Part shown: piece by piece, positions 9,027 to 17,704 of the stretch
Layout of the letters: every line of letters starts with the position of its first letter
Position numbering within the stretch: position 1 is the stretch's first letter
Assembly (NCBI GenBank): GCA_011526095.1
Contig: WYBA01000360.1
Coordinates: 1-43,445, forward strand
DNA: 43,445 bases
Source of the DNA: Myxococcales bacterium
GTDB taxonomy: Bacteria; Myxococcota_A; Polyangia; Haliangiales; Haliangiaceae
Reading direction: 5' to 3'
The notes under the pieces: model-generated
Told to the model about the DNA's origin: nothing
The model's database searches: none
What the model saw: only the letters and a program-made list of their open reading frames with translations
Translations under genes and position numbers: made by a program

Positions 9027-10739
9027 TCAACGGGCGGTGCGCAGCTGGTAAGTGCCTTGGACGACCGCGCGCTCGCCCGGCTCGAGGCCGTCGCGAACCG
9101 CCCAGTCATCGCCGTCGCGCTCGCCCAGGACGACCTCGCGGCGCACGAACTCTTCGGGCGTGACGTGGACGAAGACGAAGCGCCGGCCGCCCTCCTCGAT
9201 GACCGCCGCGTCGGGTACGACCAGCGAGTCGCGCGGCTTGCCGGCGCCGATCGCAACCGTGGTGAACATGCCGGGCCGGAACGCGCCCGACGCGTTGTCG
9301 ACCTCGAAGATCGCCTTCACGGTGCGAGTCGACGGATCGACGAGCTGACCCAGCCGGAACAGCCGGCCGCGGAACGCGTTCGGACGCCCTTCGAGGCGGA
9401 TGTCGGCGGTACCGGCCTCTTCGACGCGCGCGATGTCGCTCTCGAAGACGTCCGCCTCGACCCACAGGCGCGACGGCTCGAGGATGGTGTAGAGCTTCTG
9501 GTCGGCGGCCACCTGCTCGCCGAGGGACACCTCGGCCTCGGCGATCACGCCGTCGATCGGCGCGGTCACGGTGACGCGGCGGAGCGACCCGCCTCCGAAC
9601 AGCCCGACTTGATTGGTCGCCAGCTCGAGGTCGCGCTCGGCGAGCTCCAGCTCGAGCTCGGCCTGCTCGATTTCCTTCTTCGAGACCACGCCCTCGAGCG
9701 CGCGACGGCGATCGAGCTCGCGCTTGGACTGATCGCGGCGCGCGCGCGCCTGTGTCACCGCCGTCCGGGCCTCGAGCTCGCGGGCACGCAGGTCGCCGCT
9801 CTCTGCGGCGCCCGGGGTCTGCTCGAGCACGAGGAGCACCTGGCCCTTCTTCACGCGGTCGCCGAGAAACGGCAGCGCGCCACTCTTGGGCGCGAGCACG
9901 CGGCCGGGCTGCGGCGCTGCCAGCAAGGCATGGCCGTCGATGCGCGCGCCGACCCGGCCGACGGTCTCGATCCGCGCCGACACCTCGCGCTCGTCGGCGA
10001 CGTGGGTCAGCACCGAGAGCAGGAACTGCGATTCCTTGGCCATCGCGGTCATCCCGGCGCGTGCGACGGGTGCGAGGGTCGCGGGCTCGGGCTCGCCGTG
10101 ATCCTCGCCCTCGTGCCCGCGCGCGACGAGTGGCGCCGAGATCGCGAGCAAGATCGCCGCCGTCGGCACCACCTGGCGCATCGCCCGCCGCCGCCGCGCG
10201 AACACGATCGCGCCGGCGACGAGCACGACCAGGACGGCCGCCCCGATCGCAATCGGTCGCCAGGGGATGTCGGCGTGCTCGTGCGGTGCGGCGGCGGCGG
10301 CGGGCGCCGGCGCGAAGTCGAGCGGCGCGATCTCGACCAGATCGAGGCGCTCGCCCGCGGTGACGGTCGCGATGATCGGGAAGGCCCCTGCGGGGACGGT
10401 CGCGATCGCGTGATACATGCCCGCTGCGCCGGCCGGCTCGGCGGTCACCGTCACCGCCGGATCCGACTGGATCTCGAGCGCGACGGTCGCGTCTCCGACC
10501 GGCGCGTTGGTCGCCCAGTCGGCGACGAACACCTTCAGATCGCCGAGCTTCGCGGGATCGAGGCGGACGAGCACCTCGAACTGACCGGTCTGACCGTAGG
10601 ACGAGCGCTGCCCCGCGGTGGTCGCTGCCGGCGTCGGCTTCTCCTCGCCGTGGTCCTCGCCGCCGTGCGCACGCGCTGCGGTCGCGGTCACAGTGAGGAT
10701 GGCGAACGTCGCCAGGACTGATAGCAGGGGATGGGTCAT
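9027..10739 (-). CDS. RND adaptor (membrane-fusion) protein with an extra N-terminal Ig-like domain and inner TM helix
   Basis: At 570 residues it is some 150-200 residues longer than a normal adaptor. It starts with a signal peptide and a HGGEDHGEE stretch, then an Ig/FixH-like beta domain (about 45-140), a transmembrane helix near residues 163-182 followed by RRRR, then what looks like a second signal peptide ([15 protein letters not shown]) and another [10 protein letters not shown] stretch. From about residue 230 it is a standard HlyD/CzcB adaptor: lipoyl half-motifs, coiled-coil hairpin ([16 protein letters not shown]...), beta-barrel and C-terminal domain. It looks like a fusion of a small His-rich secreted protein with an adaptor. 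Its ATG overlaps the TolC stop by 4 bp. Confidence 0.85.
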   Translation of the reverse strand: MTHPLLSVLATFAILTVTATAARAHGGEDHGEEKPTPAATTAGQRSSYGQTGQFEVLVRLDPAKLGDLKVFVADWATNAPVGDATVALEIQSDPAVTVTAEPAGAAGMYHAIATVPAGAFPIIATVTAGERLDLVEIAPLDFAPAPAAAAAPHEHADIPWRPIAIGAAVLVVLVAGAIVFARRRRAMRQVVPTAAILLAISAPLVARGHEGEDHGEPEPATLAPVARAGMTAMAKESQFLLSVLTHVADEREVSARIETVGRVGARIDGHALLAAPQPGRVLAPKSGALPFLGDRVKKGQVLLVLEQTPGAAESGDLRARELEARTAVTQARARRDQSKRELDRRRALEGVVSKKEIEQAELELELAERDLELATNQVGLFGGGSLRRVTVTAPIDGVIAEAEVSLGEQVAADQKLYTILEPSRLWVEADVFESDIARVEEAGTADIRLEGRPNAFRGRLFRLGQLVDPSTRTVKAIFEVDNASGAFRPGMFTTVAIGAGKPRDSLVVPDAAVIEEGGRRFVFVHVTPEEFVRREVVLGERDGDDWAVRDGLEPGERAVVQGTYQLRTAR

Positions 10740-12016
10740 CGGGCTTCTCCGGTGCCGACCGCGAGGTCGAGCTCGGCGTCAGCGAGCGCGCCATCGCGAC
10801 GCGCCTCGAGCGCGGTGATCTGCACGGCGAGCACGCGGTCGCGGATCGCGAGGTATTCGGCCAGGTCGATGTGTTTCTCGGTCCAGGCGCGCTCGTACCG
10901 CTCCAGCGTGGCGGCGACCGCGGTGGCGGCCTCGTCGAGCTCGGCGATCCGATCGCGGGCCGCGTCGCGGCGGGCCGACGCGGCGACCACCTCCTCGGCC
11001 ACGCGCGCCTCGATGCCCGCCTGGCGAGCTTCGGCCTCGGCGGCGCGGCCGCGCGCCTCGGAGATCTCGCCCGCATTCGAGCGGAAGATCGGCAAGGGGA
11101 TTGAGATGCCGACCGTGAACAGGTGATCGGTGTCGCGTGCCTCGTCGATCAGTGCCGGCTGGAAGTCGTCGCCGCCGAGGATCCCGCGCTCGAGCGCGTA
11201 GCCGACGACGAGCGTAAGGTTCGGCAGCCGCTCGCGGCGACGGAGATCGACCTCGGCGCGCGCGGCAGCGACCTCGCGCGCCGAGGCGGCGAGATCGGGG
11301 CGTCCAGCGACCGCGTCCTCGACCAGCGCCTCGGTGTCCGCTTCGCTCGCAATGATCGGGAAGTCCCCGGCTGCGGTCGTGTCAGCGCCGGCGTCGGCGC
11401 CGATCAGCCGGTTCAGGGCGGCGCGCGCGACCTGCGTGTCCGCCTGCGCCGATCGGAGCTCGGCCCTCGCTAGCGCGAGATCGCCGCGAAGGAGCTGCAG
11501 CTCGGCATCGCCGAGATCACCGGCGGAGACCCGCTGCTCGCCGGACTCGACCAGCCGCGCCGCGGCGTCGACGACCTGGGTGGCGAGCGCGCCACGCCGC
11601 TCCTGGAACATCAGCTCGTAGAACGAGACCTGCACGTCGGCACGCAGCCGGCGCCGCTCGTCCTCGACCTCGAGCGTCCGCGCCTGAACGTCTTCCGTCG
11701 CGACCCGGAGGCGCAGCCCGCGCTGGCCGAACAGCTCGAGCTCCTGACTGAGCGACGCGTCGAAGGACGCCTCGCCCTCGCGCGCGAACAGCGCGTCGGA
11801 CGCGAGCCCGAGGTCGAGCTCGGGCCGCGACGGCACGCGCTGGGCCGCCGTCGTGCGACGGCCGCGCGCCTGGGCGACGCGGGCCCCGGCCTCGGCGATC
11901 GCGGGATTCCGCGCCTCGGCGGCCGCGACCGCCTCGTCGACGGTGAGCGGTGCCGCCCCGGCAACCGCTGGCGCGCTCATCACCGCGACGAACAGAGCTC
12001 CTGCGAATCGAGACAC
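10736..12016 (-). CDS. TolC/CzcC-family outer-membrane efflux protein
   Basis: This 426-residue protein has an N-terminal signal (ALFVAVMSAPAVAGA) and the two long alpha-hairpin repeats of OEP proteins (LTVDEAVAAAEARNPAI..., later GRPDLAASAREVAAARAEVDLRRRERLPNLTL). It is the channel for the RND pump and adaptor encoded downstream, and the first gene of the leftward operon. The start is uncertain: TTG 12058 overlaps the only -10 candidate (TACGTT 12062-12057), so GTG 12016, which also gives a compact signal peptide, is preferred. Neither has a strong ribosome site. Operator C lies just upstream. Confidence 0.85.
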   Translation of the reverse strand: MSRFAGALFVAVMSAPAVAGAAPLTVDEAVAAAEARNPAIAEAGARVAQARGRRTTAAQRVPSRPELDLGLASDALFAREGEASFDASLSQELELFGQRGLRLRVATEDVQARTLEVEDERRRLRADVQVSFYELMFQERRGALATQVVDAAARLVESGEQRVSAGDLGDAELQLLRGDLALARAELRSAQADTQVARAALNRLIGADAGADTTAAGDFPIIASEADTEALVEDAVAGRPDLAASAREVAAARAEVDLRRRERLPNLTLVVGYALERGILGGDDFQPALIDEARDTDHLFTVGISIPLPIFRSNAGEISEARGRAAEAEARQAGIEARVAEEVVAASARRDAARDRIAELDEAATAVAATLERYERAWTEKHIDLAEYLAIRDRVLAVQITALEARRDGALADAELDLAVGTGEAR

Positions 12017-12086
12017 GGGGCGGAGGAAGAGCAATCGCCATTCCAGGCTGCCGGCCAACGTATTCGCGCCGTTGCACGAGCCGCTC

Positions 12087-12105
12087 CGTAACCGATTCGG
12101 TCACG
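12087..12105. promoter_or_regulatory. Operator C upstream of the CzcCBA-like operon
   Basis: CGTAACCGATTCGGTCACG is a 9-1-9 palindrome with one mismatch, centre 12096. It matches the shared operator with GTAAC in one arm. On the minus strand AATACG or TACGTT starts 32-34 bp from the centre as a possible -10. It stands between the 3' end of the DUF305 gene and the efflux operon, so it can only serve the leftward tolC-adaptor-pump-lipoprotein operon. Confidence 0.65.
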
Positions 12106-12144
12106 TGTGATGCGCTCATCCGGGCGCGATAGCCTGCTCCCCGG

Positions 12145-12720
12145 TCAACACTCGCCGTACCAATCGCACAGCCAGCTCTCCATGAGCTCGATCTCTTCGC
12201 TCTGCGCGACGATGATCGACTCGCAGAGCTCGATCAGCTCCGCGTGGAACGCGCGCTCGAGACATCGATCCCCCTCGCGGATCGCGCCTTCGTGGTGCCT
12301 GATCATGTCCTTCATGAACGCGATCTCGAACTCCGCACCCGACATGGCGGCGAGGCGATCGAGGCGGCTCTCCATTCCCGGGCTCATCGACGGTTCGTAA
12401 TCGATGCCGTACCAGGCCGAGAGCCACGACTGCATTATCTCGATCTCCGACGACTGCGTCGCAATGATCTGCTCGCAGAGCTGCCGCAGCTCATCGTGCA
12501 CCGCCTCATCGAGACAGATCGTCGCCATCTCGATGGCCATCATGTGATGATCGATCATGTCGGTCATGAAGCCAATCTCGAAGCGCGCCGCTGACCGCTC
12601 GGGCGCAGCCGCGCTCTGGGCAGACGCTGCAGCCGTCGATCGACCCCTGGAATCATCTTCCGCGACGCACCCGGCGTGCGCGACAACGAATGCGAGAATC
12701 AAGAAGCGTACAATCCTCAT
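12145..12720 (-). CDS. Lipoprotein with two DUF305 domains
   Basis: The 191-residue protein starts at ATG 12720 with an AAGGAG ribosome site; the ten extra codons upstream are rejected. It has a lipoprotein signal (ILAFVVAHAGC). The rest is a tandem duplication: FMTDMIDHHMMAIEMA...SSEIEIMQSWLSAWYG (about 62-115) and FMKDMIRHHEGAIREGD...SEEIELMESWLCDWYG (about 140-190). DUF305 is a ferritin-like four-helix fold whose paired His and Met residues (MxxHHxxA) suit metal binding, and it is common in copper-resistance loci. DUF305 proteins often carry one such unit. It diverges from the copper-storage gene; role as periplasmic copper sink is inferred. Confidence 0.85.
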   Translation of the reverse strand: MRIVRFLILAFVVAHAGCVAEDDSRGRSTAAASAQSAAAPERSAARFEIGFMTDMIDHHMMAIEMATICLDEAVHDELRQLCEQIIATQSSEIEIMQSWLSAWYGIDYEPSMSPGMESRLDRLAAMSGAEFEIAFMKDMIRHHEGAIREGDRCLERAFHAELIELCESIIVAQSEEIELMESWLCDWYGEC

Positions 12721-12869
12721 GTGTTGCTCCTTTGCGATGTCGACGAGCAACTCACGGACCAGCGGACTCTCGCCTCAGATGCGCGAGAGCCCGTCGACAC
12801 CCCCCATCGACAGCAACGCCGTGGGGCGAATCTGTCATCACCGTGCGCCTGGGCTCGGCCGCGCGTCAC

Positions 12870-12885
12870 TTGTCAAACGCGACAA
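12870..12885. promoter_or_regulatory. Different dyad in the DUF305/Csp divergent promoter region
   Basis: TTGTC-AAACGC-GACAA is a perfect 5-6-5 inverted repeat 38 bp upstream of the copper-storage gene. The common GTGAC-N7-GTCAC operator is absent from this 203-bp intergenic region, although a single GTCAC (12865-12869) adjoins the dyad. It may be the site of a different regulator, or TTGTCA may simply act as a -35. No convincing -10 is visible. Weak. Confidence 0.3.
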
Positions 12886-12923
12886 CCGCTGCCAGCCTCG
12901 AGAAGACCAACCAGGAGGCGTCC

Positions 12924-13355
12924 ATGCACGTGATCGAGCAGATGACGAAGACCAACCCGCAAGCGCCGGCGTTCGACGAGAGCGCCCTCATGCGTTGCAT
13001 CGAGGAATGCTTTGCCTGCGCCCAGTCCTGCACCGCCTGCGCGGATGCGTGCACCGGCGAGGCCGATCCGAAAGCGCTGGCAAGGTGCATCCGTCTCAAC
13101 CTCGATTGCGCGGACGTTTGCGCGACGACCGGGCGAATGCTGTCGCGGCAGCAGCAGCCCGACACCGAGCTGATTCGTCAGCAAGTCGAACTGTGCGCCC
13201 TCGCGTGTCGTGTCTGCGCCGAAGAGTGTGCGAAGCACGCGTCGATGCACGAACACTGTCGCGTGTGCATGGAAGCCTGTCGCCGCTGCGAGGTAGCGTG
13301 CAAGGCACTCGGCACGCCTACGGCCCCGCGCGCGCAGCAGACCGCTCGGCACTGA
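12924..13355 (+). CDS. Cytosolic four-helix-bundle copper-storage protein (Csp3-like)
   Basis: The 143-residue protein has no signal peptide and 18 cysteines arranged as C-x3-C-x2-C-x3-C repeats along predicted helices (RCIEECFACAQSCTACADAC near residues 24-43, LDCADVC, LCALACRVCAEEC and HCRVCMEACRRCEVAC). This is the hallmark of the Csp family, whose cysteines line a four-helix bundle and hold many Cu(I) ions; the Cys number is like that of characterised cytosolic Csp3 proteins. It starts at ATG 12924 behind a good ribosome site (AGGAGG). It probably buffers cytosolic Cu(I) in concert with the CopA ATPase and the Cus pump next to it. It converges with the cusA gene. Confidence 0.9.
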   Translation: MHVIEQMTKTNPQAPAFDESALMRCIEECFACAQSCTACADACTGEADPKALARCIRLNLDCADVCATTGRMLSRQQQPDTELIRQQVELCALACRVCAEECAKHASMHEHCRVCMEACRRCEVACKALGTPTAPRAQQTARH

Positions 13356-13383
13356 CGAGCGCGCCACGCATCCGAGTCGCAGC

Positions 13384-16300
13384 TCAGGGCACGACGGTCG
13401 CGGGCGGCACGCCGCCGTTGCGATGGCTGCGCACGCGCAGGATCACGCTGCGCGCGGTCACGTACGTGGCGGGCACGATGAGCAGCGTCATCAACAAGAG
13501 GGTGATAAGCCCGCCGATCATCGGCGACGCGATCCGCTGGGCGACGTCGGCGCCGGCGCCGTCGGAGAGCATGACCGGAGCGAGGCCGACGAGGTTCATC
13601 CCGACGGTCATCAGCATGGGACGAACGCGCAGAACCGCCCCGTCGAGCGCGCAGTCGACGAGGTCGCGGGTGTTCCGGATCCGGCCTTCGGCCATCCAGC
13701 GCGTGTACGCCTGCTCGAGATAGACCACCATCACCGACGCGGTCTCGGCGGCGATGCCGATCAGCGCGATCATGCCGACCCACACCGCGATGCTGGTATT
13801 GAACTCGAGGAAGTAGAGCAGCCAGAAGCTACCGATGACCGCGAACGGCACGGAGGTCATCACCAGCAGGCAGAGGCCGATCTTCCCGAACTGGAAGTAG
13901 AGGAGCGCGATCACCAGCAGCAAGGTGACAGGGATGAGGATCCGCATCCGGGCCTCGATGCGCTCCAGGAACTCGTACTGCCCGGTCCACACCAGCCGAT
14001 AGCCGGGCGGCAGCTTGATGTCCGCGACCGCCGCCTTCGCCCGCTTGACGTAGCCCCCGAGGTCCGAGTCGCTGGTGTCGACGAACACGTAGCCGACGAG
14101 CGAGCCGTTCTCGTCCTTGATCATCGGCGGACCGGCGCGCACCGCGAACGTGCCGAGTTGCGCGAGCGGTACTTGCCCCGCCTTCACGGCGGCGCTCGGC
14201 GTGGGCTCACCGCTCATCCCCGACATACCGGCCGCCGCACCACCGCTCGACCGCACCGGCACGAGCACGCGCTCGAGCGTATCGATGCTGGTTCGCAGAT
14301 CCCGCGCGTACCGAACGTTGACCGTGAACCGCTGTCGTCCCTCGATGGTCTGGTCGATCACCATCCCGCCGATCGCCGTCTCGACCATCGCGAGCACGTC
14401 GGCGACCCGCAAGCCGTACCGCGCGATGGCCTGCCGGTCGGGCTGAAAATCGATGTACGTGCCCATCGTCTCGCGGTCCGCGTACGCGCTGCGGGTCCCC
14501 GGGACGTCCCGCAGACGCTCCTCGATCTCGCGGCCGATGCGCTCGATCTCGGCGAGATCGTCGCCGAACACCTTCACGCCGACGGGCGTCCGGATGCCGG
14601 TGGTCAGCATGTCGACGCGGGCCTTGATCGGCATCGTCAACGCGCCCTGCACGCCCGGCATCGCGAGCGCCGCGATCAACTCCTTCTCCAGGCGCTCCCG
14701 GGTCATCCCGGGTCGCCAGTGAGACTTCGGGTGCAGCACAATGACGGTCTCGAACATCGACAGGGGCGCCGGATCCGTCGGTGTGCCGGCTCGCCCCGCC
14801 TTGCCGAGCACGGACTTGACCTCCGGGAAGGCGGCGATGATTTGATCCTGACGCTGCAGCAGATCCTTGGCCTCCTCGATCGAGATGTTCGGGAACGTCA
14901 CCGGCATGTAGAGGAACGAGCCCTCGTACAGGGGCGGCATGAACTCCGAGCCGAGGCGCCGCATCGGCCAGAGCGTCGACGCCACCAGTGCAACCGCGAC
15001 CAGGAGTACAGGGATCCGGAAGCGGAGGCACGCGCGCAGCACGGGTCGATACACGGCGATCGCCAGCCGGTTGATCGGGTTCGCGCGTTCGTTGCGGATC
15101 CGCCCGCGGATACACAGCACCATCAGCGCCGGTCCGACCGTGACCGACAGGACCGCCGCCGCGACCATCGCGAACGTCTTGGTGTAGGCGAGCGGCGAGA
15201 ACAGGCGTCCCTCCTGCGCCTCGAGCGCAAACACGGGCAGGAACGCGACCGCGATGATCAGCAGGGAGCCGAAGATCGGCCGCGCCAGCTCCTTGCAGGC
15301 GTCGATGATGATCTCGGTGCGCCGCTTCGGGTCCGAGCCCTCGAGCTTGCGGTGGGCGTTCTCGATCAGCACCACGGTGGCGTCCACCATGTCGCCCACC
15401 GCGATGATGATGCCGGCCAGCGACATGATGTTGAGGCTGACTCCGGCGGCGCGGATCATGATGAAGGACCCCAGCACCGAGAGCGGCAGGATGACCATCG
15501 CGACCAGCGCGCTGCGAAGGTGGAGCAGGAAGACGGCGATGAAGACGAGGACCACGATCAGCTCCTCGGTCAGCGCCTCGCCGAGGGTGTCGACCGCCTC
15601 GTCGATCAGCTCCGAGCGATCGTAGGCAACCTCGACCTCGACCCCCTCCGGCATCGACGGCTTCAGCTCCTCGAGACGCTGCTTGACCCCGTCGATCACG
15701 TCGCGGGCGTTCTCGCCGCTGCGCATCACCACGATGCCGCCGACCGCCTCGCCCTGCCCGTTCCATTCGAGCACCCCACGGCGAATCTCCGGACCGAGGT
15801 CGACGCGCCCGACGTTCCGGATCCGCACCGGCGTGCCGTCGGCGCTCACCTTGACGACGGCCTCCTCGAGATCCGCCTTGTCCGTGACGTAGCCGAGCCC
15901 GCGGAAGACGTACTCGCGCCCGGCCCACTCGATCACGCGGCCGCCGACGTCGCCGTTGGAGGCGCGCGCGGCGTCGATCACCTCGTTGACCGAGACCCCG
16001 AACGAGGCAAGCCGCACCGGATCGAGCACGATCTGGTACTGCTTCTCGTAGCCGCCGACCGACGCGACCTCGGCGACCCCGGGCACGCTCGCGAGCGCGT
16101 AGCGGAGGTTGAAGTCCTGGAACGCGCGGAGCTCTTGCAGATCGTGCTTGCCGGTGCGGTCGACCAGGACGTACTGGAAGATCCAGCCCGAGCCGGTGGC
16201 GTCGGGGCCGATGGTCGGCGAGACGCCTGCGGGCAGCTTCCCCGCTGCGTTCGCGAGGTACTCGAGCGTCCGCGAACGCGCCCAGTACTGGTCGGTGCCG

Positions 16301-16596
16301 TCCTCGAAGATCACGTAGACGAAGCTCATCCCGAACATCGAGAAGCCGCGTACCGACTTGACGTTCGGCGCCGAGATGAAGGTCGTCACCAGCGGGTAGG
16401 TGATCTGGTCCTCGACGAGCTGAGGGCTGCGCCCCATCCACTCGGTCCAGATGATCACCTGGGTGTCGGTCAGGTCCGGAATCGCGTCGACCGGGCTCTT
16501 CTTCCAGCTGTACACGCCCACCGAGCCGATGACGATCGCGACGACGAGCATGAGGCCGACTCGCCGCGCGCACCATTCGACCAGTTTCTCGAACAT
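13384..16596 (-). CDS. cusA: Cu(I)/Ag(I) RND efflux pump CusA
   Basis: The 1070-residue pump belongs to the HME-RND family. SPVDAIPDLTDTQVI, WMGRSPQLVEDQITYPL and MFGMSFVYVIFEDGTD near the N-terminus are typical of CusA, and GDMVDATVVLIENAHRK (about residue 400) carries the proton-relay aspartate. The three methionines that bind copper in E. coli CusA (M573, M623, M672) have counterparts in FLYMP, PLSMFET and RVDMLTTG at about residues 563, 613 and 662. It takes Cu(I) from the periplasm, handed over by CusB, to the outer channel. A Met/Gly insertion (GGAAAGMSGMSGEPTP) lies in the second porter half. It follows cusB by one base, third in the leftward operon. Confidence 0.93.
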   Translation of the reverse strand: MFEKLVEWCARRVGLMLVVAIVIGSVGVYSWKKSPVDAIPDLTDTQVIIWTEWMGRSPQLVEDQITYPLVTTFISAPNVKSVRGFSMFGMSFVYVIFEDGTDQYWARSRTLEYLANAAGKLPAGVSPTIGPDATGSGWIFQYVLVDRTGKHDLQELRAFQDFNLRYALASVPGVAEVASVGGYEKQYQIVLDPVRLASFGVSVNEVIDAARASNGDVGGRVIEWAGREYVFRGLGYVTDKADLEEAVVKVSADGTPVRIRNVGRVDLGPEIRRGVLEWNGQGEAVGGIVVMRSGENARDVIDGVKQRLEELKPSMPEGVEVEVAYDRSELIDEAVDTLGEALTEELIVVLVFIAVFLLHLRSALVAMVILPLSVLGSFIMIRAAGVSLNIMSLAGIIIAVGDMVDATVVLIENAHRKLEGSDPKRRTEIIIDACKELARPIFGSLLIIAVAFLPVFALEAQEGRLFSPLAYTKTFAMVAAAVLSVTVGPALMVLCIRGRIRNERANPINRLAIAVYRPVLRACLRFRIPVLLVAVALVASTLWPMRRLGSEFMPPLYEGSFLYMPVTFPNISIEEAKDLLQRQDQIIAAFPEVKSVLGKAGRAGTPTDPAPLSMFETVIVLHPKSHWRPGMTRERLEKELIAALAMPGVQGALTMPIKARVDMLTTGIRTPVGVKVFGDDLAEIERIGREIEERLRDVPGTRSAYADRETMGTYIDFQPDRQAIARYGLRVADVLAMVETAIGGMVIDQTIEGRQRFTVNVRYARDLRTSIDTLERVLVPVRSSGGAAAGMSGMSGEPTPSAAVKAGQVPLAQLGTFAVRAGPPMIKDENGSLVGYVFVDTSDSDLGGYVKRAKAAVADIKLPPGYRLVWTGQYEFLERIEARMRILIPVTLLLVIALLYFQFGKIGLCLLVMTSVPFAVIGSFWLLYFLEFNTSIAVWVGMIALIGIAAETASVMVVYLEQAYTRWMAEGRIRNTRDLVDCALDGAVLRVRPMLMTVGMNLVGLAPVMLSDGAGADVAQRIASPMIGGLITLLLMTLLIVPATYVTARSVILRVRSHRNGGVPPATVVP

Positions 16597-16597
16597 G

Positions 16598-17704
16598 TCA
16601 GTGCCCCCCGTGCCCCGGGCCCGGTCCGGTGGCCCGCAAGCGGCTCTCGCTGTCGACCAGGAACTGCGCGCTCACCACGACCTGATCGCCCTCGGAGATG
16701 CCCTTGCGAATCTCGGCGCGGCCGCCGACCCGGCGCCCGACCTCGACCTCGACGGGCCGGAAGCGGCCCTCGCCGGACGCCACGTAGACGACGCGCCGGA
16801 AGCCGGTGTCGATCACGGCCTCGTCGGGCACGGTGAGGAGCTCGCCGCCGGCGCCGGGCAGCTCCACGGTGGCGAAGTTCCCCGGCCGCAGGAGGCCCTT
16901 CTTGTTCTCGACCACCATGCGGACCTTCACCGTCCGGCTCTGCTGGTCAACCGTCGGATAGACGTAGTCGATCTTCGCGGTGATCGGATCGGCGAGTCCC
17001 TCGATCTGGATCGTCGCCGTGCCCTTCCGGTCGACCCGCCCGAGCTCGTACTCGTAGACCTCGGCGATCACCCAGACCTGGGACAGGTCCGCGATCAGGT
17101 AGAGCATCATGTCGGGCTCCACGAAGTGTCCCTGGACGATGCTCTTCTCGATCACCGTGCCGCTGATCGGCGCCCGCACGACGATCGCCTCGACCGGCGT
17201 CCCGGTCTCCTCGATCGCGCGGATCTGATCCTCGGGGATATCCCACAGGCGCAGGCGCTCGCGCGCCGCGTCAGCGAGGTCGGTCGAGAACTTCTTGGCG
17301 CGCAGGTACTCCTGCTGGGCGACCAGGAGCTCCTGCGAGTAGATCGAGTAGAGCGCCTGCCCCTTCTTGACCCTTTGCCCCACCGCGTTGACGTGGAGCT
17401 TCCGCACGTAGCCCATCAGCTTCGAGTGGACGTGCGCCTCGCGCTTCTCGTCCGCCTGCACGGTCGCGCTCGCCCGCACCGTCGCGTCGAAGCGCGTGCG
17501 CTCGGCGGGCGCGAGCTTGAGCCCGATCACCTGCTGGCGATCGACCGGGATGTCGACCTCGGCGTGGCCCTCCGGGAGCCCACCGTGCGCGGAGTGGTCG
17601 GCCGAGGGCTTCGCCGCGGCGTGGTCGGCCGGGTGCGCCTCTTGCGCGGCCTTCTCACGGCACGCGACGAGGGCGACCGCGAGCAGGACGATCATCTTCT
17701 TCAT
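16598..17704 (-). CDS. cusB: CusB-type adaptor lipoprotein
   Basis: The 368-residue adaptor carries a lipoprotein signal (MIVLLAVALVAC) and then a His-rich segment (HPADHAAAKPSADHSAHGG, about 25-45) that may bind metal. The lipoyl halves (AHVHSKLMGYVRKLHV and VRAPISGTVIEKSIVQG) flank a short helical hairpin, as in CusB, and the beta-barrel and C-terminal domains follow (LPGAGGELLTVPDEAVIDTG). It links CusA to the outer channel and in this family passes Cu(I) to the pump. The gene overlaps the upstream cusC-like gene by 4 bp. Confidence 0.9.
   Translation of the reverse strand: MKKMIVLLAVALVACREKAAQEAHPADHAAAKPSADHSAHGGLPEGHAEVDIPVDRQQVIGLKLAPAERTRFDATVRASATVQADEKREAHVHSKLMGYVRKLHVNAVGQRVKKGQALYSIYSQELLVAQQEYLRAKKFSTDLADAARERLRLWDIPEDQIRAIEETGTPVEAIVVRAPISGTVIEKSIVQGHFVEPDMMLYLIADLSQVWVIAEVYEYELGRVDRKGTATIQIEGLADPITAKIDYVYPTVDQQSRTVKVRMVVENKKGLLRPGNFATVELPGAGGELLTVPDEAVIDTGFRRVVYVASGEGRFRPVEVEVGRRVGGRAEIRKGISEGDQVVVSAQFLVDSESRLRATGPGPGHGGH

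Noticed and set aside
13423..16836. Open frame of 1137 codons on the plus strand opposite cusA and the end of cusB
   Set aside because: It is Arg/Asp/His-rich, has no domain and is fully antisense to a clear RND pump; a by-product of high GC.
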